From Sphingobium ummariense RL-3 (GTDB lineage: Bacteria > Pseudomonadota > Alphaproteobacteria > Sphingomonadales > Sphingomonadaceae): DNA of 32,511 nucleotides. Shown here piece by piece: positions 24,025 to 32,173 of this stretch. Below the pieces are notes generated by a model. That model made no database searches. It was given only the letters and a program-made list of their open reading frames with translations, and was not told the DNA's origin. A program made the position numbers and the translations under genes. The first letter of the stretch is position 1. Every line of letters starts with the position of its first letter. Location of the stretch: assembly GCF_000447205.1 (NCBI RefSeq), contig NZ_AUWY01000086.1, forward strand, positions 1 to 32,511, in the 5' to 3' direction.

Positions 24025-25026
24025 CTAACTGCCTTCGGCGGAAACCAGTATTATCGAATTGTCGCTGCCCTGAACGGCGCGGACGCCAAATCCGCTTTCG
24101 AGCGCATCCACGAAATCCTGCGACCGGTCGAGCCGGAAGGCGCCACCGACCCGCAGGCTGGCGATCGCGGGATCCCCGATCACCAGCGGGGTCGGCCGGT
24201 ATCGGTTGAATTCCTCGACTGCCTGCGCCAGCGTATCGCCCTCGAATTCCACCATGCCTTCCTGCCAGGCGATGCGCTGCCTGATCTTGGCCGGTTCCAG
24301 ATGGGTGACGGCAATGCTGCCGCTGCGCACGGCCGCACTTCGCCCGCTTTCGATCCGACGCACGGCGGAGTCGCCGTTGCGAACCGCGACGACACCCTCG
24401 ATCACGGTCAATTCGGTAACGTCAGCGCGCAGGCGCACATTGAACATCGTGCCGACAGCGCGCACCAATGTGCCGTCAGCATTGACGATGAAGGGCCGTT
24501 TCTTGTCATGGGCGACATCGAACTGCGCCTCGCCCTTCAGCAGCGTGATCGACCGGATATCGTCGCGCAACGCGACCTCGACCGAACTGTTGGTATTGAG
24601 ATGGATAAGGGAACCGTCCGCAAGCTGCACCGTGCGGGTTTCGCCCAGGACCGTGCGATAATGGTCCACCGTGCCGAGCAGGCGCAGTGCGACAGTGGAG
24701 GCAACGCCGATCGCGGCCGCTGCGGTCGCCAAGCCGACGAGCAGACCCCGACGGCCGAACAGGGGCGGCCGAACGGGGACCATGGGTTCGTCGGGCGTCG
24801 GATCATCGACCAGAGGCCCCACGGGCGGCGCAGGACTGTCCCGTTGATTGGCGGGCAGTTCATTGAGCCGCTCGGCCAGCTCCCAGCCGGCTTCCGCCTT
24901 GGCAAAGGCGAAGCCATGGGCGGGGTCCTTCGCTACCCACGCATAGGCGGCCTTCCAGTCTTCGGGAGCGTCGCTGGCCCGCGCCTTAAGGTACAGACGA
25001 GCCGCTTCGGCCTCGATCGCCTGCAT
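24025..25026 (-). CDS. FecR-family anti-sigma factor/sigma regulator
   Basis: 333 residues from the ATG at 25026; an in-frame TTG at 25080 would add 18 residues but lacks a Shine-Dalgarno sequence. Architecture: N-terminal cytoplasmic sigma-binding domain of DUF4880 type (about 1-55, AARLYLKARASDAPEDWKA), a Pro-rich linker, one TM segment (about 94-118), a periplasmic FecR domain (VQLADGSLIHLNTNSS, then LLKGEAQFDVAHD), and a C-terminal domain related to STN/DUF4974 (residues about 255-330, EFNRYRPTPLVIGDP) that would contact the STN domain of the receptor. It overlaps the end of the ECF sigma gene by 41 bases. It should hold the sigma factor inactive, or activate it, until the TonB receptor signals. 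Confidence 0.88.
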   Translation of the reverse strand: MQAIEAEAARLYLKARASDAPEDWKAAYAWVAKDPAHGFAFAKAEAGWELAERLNELPANQRDSPAPPVGPLVDDPTPDEPMVPVRPPLFGRRGLLVGLATAAAAIGVASTVALRLLGTVDHYRTVLGETRTVQLADGSLIHLNTNSSVEVALRDDIRSITLLKGEAQFDVAHDKKRPFIVNADGTLVRAVGTMFNVRLRADVTELTVIEGVVAVRNGDSAVRRIESGRSAAVRSGSIAVTHLEPAKIRQRIAWQEGMVEFEGDTLAQAVEEFNRYRPTPLVIGDPAIASLRVGGAFRLDRSQDFVDALESGFGVRAVQGSDNSIILVSAEGS

Positions 25027-25579
25027 ATCCTCCGCGCTTCTGTAGCGACCAACCAAATCCGGAACCCTCAAACTGTCCAATGGCTTGCATTATCTTCACA
25101 GCCGCGCGCGTCAAATGCTTGTCCACAGTAAAGACGGACAGCTCCATCTCCTCTGCTATCTCCTTGACTGATTTCTCATGGACGCGGCGCAGGATGAACG
25201 CCCGCCGACATTGAGCGGGAAGCGTGTCGAGAATAGCCTGGAGGTGACGTAGTTCGTCGCGCGCGTGCAGCGCTTCCTCGGTCGAATTGTCGGCCTGAAG
25301 CACGTCGAGTTCGGCCACGAGTTCGAGTGACACGATTTTCTCCCGCCTGGCTTCGTCGATGAGCAGGTTTCGCGCGATCTGGAACAGAAAGGCCCGCCCG
25401 CTCTGGAGACGGTGGATGTCACCGTTCGCATAGGCTCGGGTCATGCATTCCGCGACGATATCATCGACGTCTTGCCGATGGGACACCACCCGGCGCAGCC
25501 TGGAGCGCAATGCGCCTTCATGCGGCAGAATGGCCTGCTTGAACCAGTCCAGCCTTGCTCTGATCGAGTCCACGTCCAC
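24986..25579 (-). CDS. ECF sigma factor, FecI type
   Basis: 197 residues from a GTG start with AGGGG about 7 bases upstream. Region 2 is at about 25-85 (SHRQDVDDIVAECMTRAYA, FLFQIARNLLIDEARR) and region 4 at about 113-165 (LDTLPAQCRRAFILRRVHEKSVKEIAEEM, then the recognition helix SVFTVDKHL). There is no region 3, as expected for extracytoplasmic-function factors. The 26 C-terminal residues beyond region 4 overlap the FecR gene and are Gly/Arg/Ser-rich, likely dispensable. It is paired with FecR, and the TonB receptor is divergent across a 199-base intergenic region, the classical cell-surface signalling layout. It presumably drives the receptor and acylase genes. Confidence 0.9.
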   Translation of the reverse strand: MDVDSIRARLDWFKQAILPHEGALRSRLRRVVSHRQDVDDIVAECMTRAYANGDIHRLQSGRAFLFQIARNLLIDEARREKIVSLELVAELDVLQADNSTEEALHARDELRHLQAILDTLPAQCRRAFILRRVHEKSVKEIAEEMELSVFTVDKHLTRAAVKIMQAIGQFEGSGFGWSLQKRGGYAGDRGRSGSSVP

Positions 25580-25778
25580 GCCTGTCCCCTGTTCTCATCA
25601 TTCTCCTCTCCGGCGCTCCCGTCTGGGGCTGTGTCGAGGGAATGCAGACGATGCCGACGGCTCCCTCGTCACAAAAATGAGATATTTTTAAGCGTCATTA
25701 GCAGAAACGCGATCGGCCTCCGTATCCACCACCGACGGCCAAATTATTTCACGGCCAATCATTTCCGCGGGGGGAGAT
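25580..25778. promoter_or_regulatory. Divergent promoter region of sigma/FecR and TonB receptor operons
   Basis: This 199-base gap separates divergent operons. It contains an inverted repeat CGAGGGA...TCCCTCG (25635-25641 with 25662-25668, 20-base spacer), immediately followed by an AT-rich one, AAAAAT-GAGAT-ATTTTT (25673-25689). No clear FecI-type -35/-10 was recognised. The repeats are candidate operator sites. The receptor has a purine-rich ribosome binding site (GGGGGGAG) just before its ATG. Confidence 0.5.
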
Positions 25779-28613
25779 ATGATGTCGCGTAGTTTTCGGA
25801 ACGTTTCTCTTTGCATGGTGGCAACGGTTGTTGCCCTCAGCGCCCAATCGGCTGCGGCTGCGGAGCCGGCTAGGTTCAAGATTCCGGCCCAGTCGATGCA
25901 GACGGCCTTGACGCTCTTTGCCAAGCAATCCGGCATCCAGCTTCTCTTTCCTTATGATCAGGTTGCTGGCCTTCATGCCCAGTCGGTCAATGGCAAGATG
26001 GCGCCCGATGTGGCCCTGCAGCGCCTGATCGCCGGGTCGGGTCTGAAGATCACGCTGTCGAACAACAATGTCATCGCGCTGTCCTTGAGCACTCAGCCAC
26101 AAAAGGCGCGCGCGGTGGAAGTCGCGAGCCTCGGCGTCACGGCCCTGCCCCTCGCCATGCAGGCAAGCGCCGCACCGCAGGCAAGCACCGCGGCCACGGA
26201 AGAAGCCACCGGCCCGGCGATCGTCGTCACCGGCTCGCGTGGTCAGGCGCGCACCGTCACCGACAGTCCGACACCGATCGACGTGATTTCCGGCGCGGAT
26301 CTGACCCGCACCGGCAAGGCGGGCGTGTTCCAGGCCCTCAATACGCTGGTCCCCTCTTTCAACCTGCCCGTCCGCGCGGGCGGCGCCACCTCCACCGTCA
26401 TTGCGACGGGCGGCCTGCGCGGCCTCAATCCCGACCAGGCGCTGATCCTGGTCAATGGTAAACGCCGCCACAAGACGTCGCTGATCAACGCGGTATCGAC
26501 GCTCTACAATGGCTCGGTTCCGGCCGACCTCGACATGATCCCGACCGCCGCCGTCGACCATATCGAAGTGTTGCGCGATGGCGCGGCTGCCCAATATGGC
26601 TCGGATGCCATCGCCGGCGTCATCAACATCATCCTCAAGGACGATGCCAAGGGGGGCGCCGCGAACGTCACCGCTGGCCAGAATTTCGACCGATCCGACG
26701 GCGAGCTCTATCAGGCCGATCTCAATTTCGGCATGAAGCTAGGCGACAACGGCTTCGCGAATTTTTCGGTCAACCTCAAAAAGCAGGAGATGTCGAACCG
26801 CGCCCTACCACTCGCCGATTGTTCGGTCACGGCGACCACGACCTGCCTCTATCCGCTGGTCAACGGGCAACTCGATCCGCGCGACGCCGCAGCCGTGGGC
26901 ACCGAAAGGATCGTCACCATCAGCTATGGTGTCATGCCTTCGCGCAGCATCAATACAGCGCTCAATGCCGGATATGATCTGGGCGGGGTGCAACTCTATG
27001 CGTTCGGCACATACAGCCAGAGGCGCTCGGACCTGTGGTACAGCTACCGCTATCCCAAGGACATCAATAACGTCATGGGGATTTTCCCCAACGGTTACCG
27101 GCCCCATGTCATGATCGACGAGGAGGATCTCGAATTCACCGTCGGTGCCAAGGGTGAGCTTGCCGGATGGGACTGGGATCTTTCGACCGGCTATGGCCGC
27201 AACCGGGCGCGCCAGTCCTCGGAAGGAACGGTCAATCCCTCGCTGGGCCTTCTCAGCCCTACCGAATTCTATATCGGCACGCTGAAATCCTCCGAGTTCG
27301 TCACCTCGCTCGACGTGACCCGCGGCTATGACGTGGGCGGCGGCAATCTTCAGGTGTCGGCAGGCGCGCAGCATCGCCACGAACGCTATCAGACCTTCGC
27401 CGGCGATCCCGCCAGCTACGCCGTGGGACCGGCGATCATTTCGGGCATGACGCCGGGCGCGCAAAGCTCGGCCGGGTTCCAGCCGGCCGATGCCGCTTAC
27501 ATGTCGCGCGACAATTACGCGCTCTATGCCGATGTCGCCTGGGATCCCACCAAGGACATCACCATCGGCGCAGCCACCCGCTTCGAACATTATAATGACG
27601 GCAGCGGCGATACGCTCATCTGGAAAGTCAACGGCCGCTATGCCGCGACCGACTGGATCGCTTTCCGCGCTGCTGCCAACACCGGCTTCCGCGCGCCTGC
27701 CGTTGCGCAGCAAATCTATACCCAGACGACCAACCAGTTCCGGACCGTCAACGGCATCCCAAACCAGTTGCTGCAGATCAAGACGCTGGCCGTGGATGAT
27801 CCTGCCGCCGTCGCGCTGGGCGCGAAGCCGCTTCAGCCTGAAACTTCCTTCAACATCTCCGCCGGTGTGGTGCTGACGCCGCTGCCCAATCTCAACCTGA
27901 CCATCGACGCCTATCAGATCGACGTCGATGATCGCATCACCATCACCAGCACGCTGACGGGGACCGCGATTTCCAATATCCTGATCGCGAGCGGTGTGCC
28001 GGCGGCAGAAGCGCGGACGCTGACGGCGCAATATTACACCAACGCAATCGACACCCGCACGCGGGGCGTCGACGTCGTCGCGTCCTACAAGCACGACCTT
28101 CTCGACGCCGTGAACATGCAGTGGAATCTGGGCTTCAACTATAACAAGACCAAGATCACCCACATCATCGACAACCCGCCCGAACTGGCCGCGCTCGGCC
28201 CCGACTATGTGCTCTTCGACCGCGCCCGCCGCAGCAACATGACCAACAACCTGCCCCGCACCAAGTTGTCGATCAGCAATCTGGCGACCATGGGCGACTT
28301 CACGCTGTCGACCCGCCTGACCCGCTTCGGCAGCTTCAAGCTCTACCAGAACGGCGTCGTGGCCAACGGCGTCACGACCTATCCCAACGATCGCAGCTAT
28401 GGCGCCAAGTGGATCACGGACATGGAGGCCAGCTGGCAAGTCACGCCGCTGGTCAATGTGGCGGTCGGCGCGAACAATATCTTCAACGTCTATCCCGACA
28501 AGAACCCTCGGAGCGATGTCAGCGCGACGCTGGGCCAGGGTCTCTATGTGGGCACGTCGCCGATCGGCTTCACCGGCGGCTTCTACTATGCCCGCGTCGG
28601 GCTGACCTTCTGA
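25779..28613 (+). CDS. TonB-dependent outer-membrane receptor with STN signalling domain
   Basis: 944 residues. A signal peptide ends near residue 28 (AQSAAAA). The STN (secretin/TonB short N-terminal) domain is at about 33-104 (FKIPAQSMQTALTLFAKQSG, then LLFPYDQV), the hallmark of receptors that signal to FecR. An Ala/Thr-rich linker, a TonB-box-like IVVTG (148-152) and the plug domain (about 160-290, with VNGKRRH and IEVLRDGAAAQYGSDAIAGVINI) follow. The rest is a 22-strand barrel ending in Phe (YYARVGLTF). It is divergent from the sigma/anti-sigma pair and 66 bases before the acylase, so the ligand is probably a compound the acylase can cut. A ferric siderophore ligand is possible, but no iron-box was identified. 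Confidence 0.93.
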   Translation: MMSRSFRNVSLCMVATVVALSAQSAAAAEPARFKIPAQSMQTALTLFAKQSGIQLLFPYDQVAGLHAQSVNGKMAPDVALQRLIAGSGLKITLSNNNVIALSLSTQPQKARAVEVASLGVTALPLAMQASAAPQASTAATEEATGPAIVVTGSRGQARTVTDSPTPIDVISGADLTRTGKAGVFQALNTLVPSFNLPVRAGGATSTVIATGGLRGLNPDQALILVNGKRRHKTSLINAVSTLYNGSVPADLDMIPTAAVDHIEVLRDGAAAQYGSDAIAGVINIILKDDAKGGAANVTAGQNFDRSDGELYQADLNFGMKLGDNGFANFSVNLKKQEMSNRALPLADCSVTATTTCLYPLVNGQLDPRDAAAVGTERIVTISYGVMPSRSINTALNAGYDLGGVQLYAFGTYSQRRSDLWYSYRYPKDINNVMGIFPNGYRPHVMIDEEDLEFTVGAKGELAGWDWDLSTGYGRNRARQSSEGTVNPSLGLLSPTEFYIGTLKSSEFVTSLDVTRGYDVGGGNLQVSAGAQHRHERYQTFAGDPASYAVGPAIISGMTPGAQSSAGFQPADAAYMSRDNYALYADVAWDPTKDITIGAATRFEHYNDGSGDTLIWKVNGRYAATDWIAFRAAANTGFRAPAVAQQIYTQTTNQFRTVNGIPNQLLQIKTLAVDDPAAVALGAKPLQPETSFNISAGVVLTPLPNLNLTIDAYQIDVDDRITITSTLTGTAISNILIASGVPAAEARTLTAQYYTNAIDTRTRGVDVVASYKHDLLDAVNMQWNLGFNYNKTKITHIIDNPPELAALGPDYVLFDRARRSNMTNNLPRTKLSISNLATMGDFTLSTRLTRFGSFKLYQNGVVANGVTTYPNDRSYGAKWITDMEASWQVTPLVNVAVGANNIFNVYPDKNPRSDVSATLGQGLYVGTSPIGFTGGFYYARVGLTF

Positions 28614-28679
28614 TCCACGTGACGATCCGCGCCGTCTGCATCGGCGGCGCGGACATGACTGACCGGAGATACCATCGCT

Positions 28680-30776
28680 ATGCGTCCCATAACGATCTGG
28701 CTCGCAGCCATCGCCGCTTCCACCTCAATGACCACGTCGATTGCCGCGCCTTCGGCCAAATGGGGCGGCGGCGAGATATTGTGGGACAGCTTCGGCGTGC
28801 CGCATATCTACGCCAAGACCGAAGAAGGCGGCTTCTACGGTTTCGGCTACGCGCAGGCGCAAAGCCACGGCAATCTCTTGTTGCGCATGTATGGCGAAAG
28901 CCGTGCACGGGCGGCGGAATATTGGGGCCAGAAATATGAGAGCCAGGACAAATGGCTGGTCGCCAATGATGTGCCCGCCCGGTCTTTGCAATGGTACAAC
29001 CAACAGACGCCGCAAATGCGGAAGAATCTCGACGCCTTCGCCGCTGGCGTGAATGCCTATGCCGCCGCGCATCCCGACAGGATTGCGCCCGAGGTGAAGG
29101 TCGTCCTGCCCCTCAAGGGCGTCGACATCATCGCGCACGCCCAGCGGCTCATGAATTTCGGCTATATCGCATCCGATCGAAAAGTGCTGTCCGACCCTTC
29201 GACCAATGAAGCGGGCGGTTCCAACGCCTGGGCCGTGGCCCCTTCGCGATCGGCCAGCGGCAAGGCGATGCTACTCGCCAACCCACACCTGCCCTGGGCG
29301 CCCAGCCAGCTTACCTATTATGAGGCGCAGATCACGGCGCCGGGCCTCGCCATTTATGGCGCGACGCAGGTGGGATTGCCGGTGCTGCGCTTCGGCTTCA
29401 ACAACGATCTCGGTTTCACGAACACCGTCAACACGATGCAGGGTTTCACCAGCTATCAGCTGACCCTGGAGGGTGACGGCTATCGCTTCGACGGTAAGGT
29501 GCTGCCGTTCAAGTCCACCATGAAAAGCTACAAGGTAAAACAGGCCGACGGCACGTTGAAGACCGTGAGCTTCGAACAAAAAAGCACCATTCACGGCCCG
29601 GTATTCACCCTGCCTGATGGCAAGACGACGATCGCGCTGAAGGTTGCAGGGCTCGATCGGCCCGGCGTGCTGGAACAATATCTGGACATGGGGAAAGCAC
29701 GCGACTGGGCTACGTTCGAGAAGGCCCTGCGCAAGATGCAGGTCGTGATGTTCAACATCGTCTATGCCGACCGTGCCGGTCATATCCTCTATCTCGACAA
29801 TGGCCTGCTCCCCAAACATGCGAGTGGCGACCTCAAATATTGGTCGGCGCCGGTGCCGGGCGATACGTCGGCGACGCTGTGGAAGGATGTCCACAGCTAT
29901 GACGACATGCCCAAGCTGCTCGATCCCGCCACCGGCTTTGTGCAGAATGCCAATGACCCGCCTTGGCTGGCGACCTGGCCGCGCGCGCTCGATCCCAGGA
30001 GCTTTCCCGCCTATGTGGCGCCGATTGGGCCGATGAGCCAAAGGGCGCAGATGTCGGTCAAGCTGATGACGCAAACCCCCAAGATCAGTTTCGAAGATTT
30101 CGTGGCCCGTAAGCTGACGACCACGTCGCTGATGGCGGATCGGACGCTCCCTGATCTGCTGGCTGCTGCCGCGGGTTCAAACGATGCCGACGTGCAGGCT
30201 GCCGCGACATTGCTGAAGGGGTGGGACCATCGGTTCGAACCCGATAGCCGTGCTGCGCTGCTGTTCGAGACCTGGGCTGGCATCTTCGCGCCAAGAAATT
30301 TCACCGACCAATCCAACTATGCCGTCCAATGGACCTTGGACGATCCTCTGGAAACGCCCCGTGGCTTGAAAGATCCGATCGCAGCCGTGGCGATGCTGAA
30401 GGAAGCGGTGGCGAAGACGAAGCAGCTCTATGGGGCGATCGACCGTCCGTTCGGTGAGGTTTCCCGCTTCCACATCGGCGATGTCAGCGTGCCCGCCAAT
30501 GGCGGCTTCGGCAATACCGGAGTGTTCCGCACCATAACGTGGGGGCCAATGAAGAACGGCGAACGGACCCCCGTGCATGGTGAAACCTGGGTTTCGATGG
30601 TCGAGTTCGGCACGCCGATGAAGGCTGTAGGCCTTATGAGCTATGGCAATTCCAGCCAGCCAGGATCGAAGCATAATAGCGATCAGCTGCAATTGCTGGC
30701 TGACAAGAAGTTTCGCACGCTCTGGATCAGTCGCGCGGACGTGGAGCGGCATATGGAAGAAAAGAGCGTATTTTAA
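28680..30776 (+). CDS. Penicillin-acylase-family N-terminal-nucleophile amidohydrolase
   Basis: 698 residues with a signal peptide (about 1-22, ending SIAAP), so it acts in the periplasm. The alpha-part motif WDSFGVPHIYAKTEEGGFYGFGYAQAQ fits the family. Self-cleavage is expected before Ser181 in GGSNAWAV, which becomes the nucleophile of the beta subunit; the oxyanion/catalytic Asn motif FGFNNDLGFT contains Asn241/Asn242. The proenzyme is shorter than typical AHL acylases or penicillin G acylase (roughly 750-850). The family hydrolyses amides: beta-lactam side chains, acyl-homoserine lactones, cyclic lipopeptides and similar. It lies directly behind the TonB receptor and is likely in the same operon. 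This suggests that an N-acylated ligand is imported and deacylated. The substrate remains unknown. Confidence 0.9.
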   Translation: MRPITIWLAAIAASTSMTTSIAAPSAKWGGGEILWDSFGVPHIYAKTEEGGFYGFGYAQAQSHGNLLLRMYGESRARAAEYWGQKYESQDKWLVANDVPARSLQWYNQQTPQMRKNLDAFAAGVNAYAAAHPDRIAPEVKVVLPLKGVDIIAHAQRLMNFGYIASDRKVLSDPSTNEAGGSNAWAVAPSRSASGKAMLLANPHLPWAPSQLTYYEAQITAPGLAIYGATQVGLPVLRFGFNNDLGFTNTVNTMQGFTSYQLTLEGDGYRFDGKVLPFKSTMKSYKVKQADGTLKTVSFEQKSTIHGPVFTLPDGKTTIALKVAGLDRPGVLEQYLDMGKARDWATFEKALRKMQVVMFNIVYADRAGHILYLDNGLLPKHASGDLKYWSAPVPGDTSATLWKDVHSYDDMPKLLDPATGFVQNANDPPWLATWPRALDPRSFPAYVAPIGPMSQRAQMSVKLMTQTPKISFEDFVARKLTTTSLMADRTLPDLLAAAAGSNDADVQAAATLLKGWDHRFEPDSRAALLFETWAGIFAPRNFTDQSNYAVQWTLDDPLETPRGLKDPIAAVAMLKEAVAKTKQLYGAIDRPFGEVSRFHIGDVSVPANGGFGNTGVFRTITWGPMKNGERTPVHGETWVSMVEFGTPMKAVGLMSYGNSSQPGSKHNSDQLQLLADKKFRTLWISRADVERHMEEKSVF

Positions 30777-30788
30777 GGGGCATGGTAT

Positions 30789-30816
30789 TGCTGGAATCCC
30801 ATTCGGCATTCCAGCA
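30789..30816. other. Perfect hairpin just after the acylase gene
   Basis: TGCTGGAAT (30789-30797) and ATTCCAGCA (30808-30816) form a perfect 9-base stem with a 10-base loop, 12 bases after the acylase stop. No U tract follows. It could end or protect the receptor/acylase transcript; it also lies at the start of the decayed sulfotransferase-like sequence. Confidence 0.5.
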
Positions 30817-31033
30817 GGACCTGTCTTCGGAGGCGTTCCTGTCCTTCGCGCCCGAGGACATCCTGCCCCGCTGCAGATGATTGCGCCGCAGGTCGGAAGG
30901 ATCGACGCCGTCGCCTATGTCCGCGACCCCGCCGCGCGATACCTTTCGCACCACAGGCGGGCGTGGCCGCACTCGAAGCACTGGCCGAGCGCGAACCGGG
31001 TAGAAGCGAGGCGATCCGTGCCGCCACACCGGC

Positions 31034-32173
31034 CTATTGGGCGGCCGAGGAGGCAGCCTCCTCGCCATAGAGGCGTCCGATCAGATAGGCCCATGCCTGG
31101 CTCACCCTCTGCTGGCTGAACGCCTCGACCCTGTTCCCCGGGCGTACCGCCGTCGCGGGATCGAGCTGGCGCTCCAGCGCATCGGCGAGCGCCTGCGGAT
31201 CCGCCGGATCGGCCAGCAGGCCATGGCGCCCCTCCCCCAGTAGCTGCGCCGCATTTCCTGCGCTGCGCGACGCGACGCAGGGGACATTCACCGCCATCGC
31301 CTCCAGCAGCACATTGGGCGATCCTTCCCACCAACTCGGCAGAACGAAGGCATCGGCATGGGCGAGCCAGGGGAAGACGTTGGTCACGACCCCCGGCATG
31401 GCGAGATCGTCGGCCATGCCGAGCGCTTCGGCCTGCGCCCGCAGCCGGTCGCGGGCGCGATCGCGACTCTCGCCCAGGATGATGAGCCGCACGGGCCGCC
31501 GTGCGCGGAGCAGCGCGAACGCCTGGAGCAGCGTCCCGAAATTCTTCTGCGGCGACAGGCGGCCGATGGCGAGGACCACGGGGTCTCCGCCCGGCGCCAG
31601 CCACGGGTGCGGAGGCGGTCCCGCTACTCGGGCGCGCGCGGCCGCCGCGTCGATGCCGTTGGGAATGACGGTGACGCGTCCCTCTGACGCCGCCCGCGCA
31701 AAGGCGGGCGTTTCGATCAGGGTCGGCGACACCAGCACGAGATGGGCGGCATCGCGCGCCACCACCGCGGCCGCCGCCCTCCGCGTCCATGCCGCAGCAC
31801 CCGAAGCGGGCGCGCCGGGCATGGCGCGCATGATGTCGTTGCTGATGCGATAGACGCGCTTCAGGCCTGCCACGCCCAGGCTGCCGGCCCAGGCGGTGGA
31901 ATGGCCGTGATTGCCCGCCGAGATCAGCAAATCGGGCCGCATGCGCCGCAGCCAGGTCCCCAGACGCCACGCCGCGACAATCTTCTCGAGCGGCCGGGAC
32001 GGCAGCGCATGGCGCAGCAGGGCGTGGTGCGGAACGCCTGCTACCCCTTCTCCACCCGGCAGGGCCGTGACGATCTGCACGCTGTAGCCCCGCGCGGATA
32101 GGTCCGCGGCCAGCAGGCGGACATTGCGCACCACGCCCGTCGCGGCGAGCGCGTGGACATAGAGCGCGATCAT
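31034..32173 (-). CDS. Family 4 glycosyltransferase (GT-B)
   Basis: A 379-residue cytoplasmic GT-B enzyme. The N-terminal acceptor domain has the glycine-rich start typical of GT4 (LAATGVVRNVRLLAADLSARGY). The C-terminal donor domain shows IGRLSPQKNF (203-212), GVVTNVFPWLAHADAFVLPS and the EX7E motif with Glu283 and Glu291 (WEGSPNVLLEAM). Members are retaining transferases that use nucleotide sugars in LPS, capsule or exopolysaccharide assembly. Its start overlaps the upstream ATP-grasp gene by 4 bases, so the two are coupled. The donor and acceptor cannot be predicted. The gene's 3' end runs antisense into the sulfotransferase-like remnant. Confidence 0.9.
   Translation of the reverse strand: MIALYVHALAATGVVRNVRLLAADLSARGYSVQIVTALPGGEGVAGVPHHALLRHALPSRPLEKIVAAWRLGTWLRRMRPDLLISAGNHGHSTAWAGSLGVAGLKRVYRISNDIMRAMPGAPASGAAAWTRRAAAAVVARDAAHLVLVSPTLIETPAFARAASEGRVTVIPNGIDAAAARARVAGPPPHPWLAPGGDPVVLAIGRLSPQKNFGTLLQAFALLRARRPVRLIILGESRDRARDRLRAQAEALGMADDLAMPGVVTNVFPWLAHADAFVLPSWWEGSPNVLLEAMAVNVPCVASRSAGNAAQLLGEGRHGLLADPADPQALADALERQLDPATAVRPGNRVEAFSQQRVSQAWAYLIGRLYGEEAASSAAQ
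31046..31064. other. 19-base perfect palindrome within the end of the GT4 gene
   Basis: CGAGGAGGC-A-GCCTCCTCG has perfect 9-base arms around a single central A. It lies in the last codons of the GT4 gene (encoding EEAAS). It could act as a symmetric protein-binding site or, as a short-loop hairpin, weakly slow polymerase at the operon end. No U tract follows on either strand. Confidence 0.4.

Larger units (their letters stand above)
30782..31070 (+). pseudogene. Frameshifted, truncated sulfotransferase-like gene remnant
   Basis: Three successive reading frames contain protein-like segments. The first, from the ATG at 30782, gives LLESHSAFQQDLSSEAFLSF and ends in a stop near 30880. The second, shifted, gives MIAPQVGRIDAVAYVRDPAARYLS, resembling the V-x-Y-V-R-D/P-P-x-x-R-Y-x-S core of sulfotransferase-like proteins found near polysaccharide genes. 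The third gives ALEALAEREPGRSEAIRAA and then TPAYWAAEEAASSP before a TAG at 31068-31070. Together they read like the N-terminally and internally deleted remains of one gene. The family name is tentative; the third segment overlaps the 3' end of the convergent GT4 gene and may be only an antisense shadow. Confidence 0.5.

Noticed and set aside
26805..28439. Minus-strand frame of 544 codons under the TonB receptor
   Set aside because: Antisense shadow; the receptor has signal peptide, STN, plug and barrel features in the sense frame.
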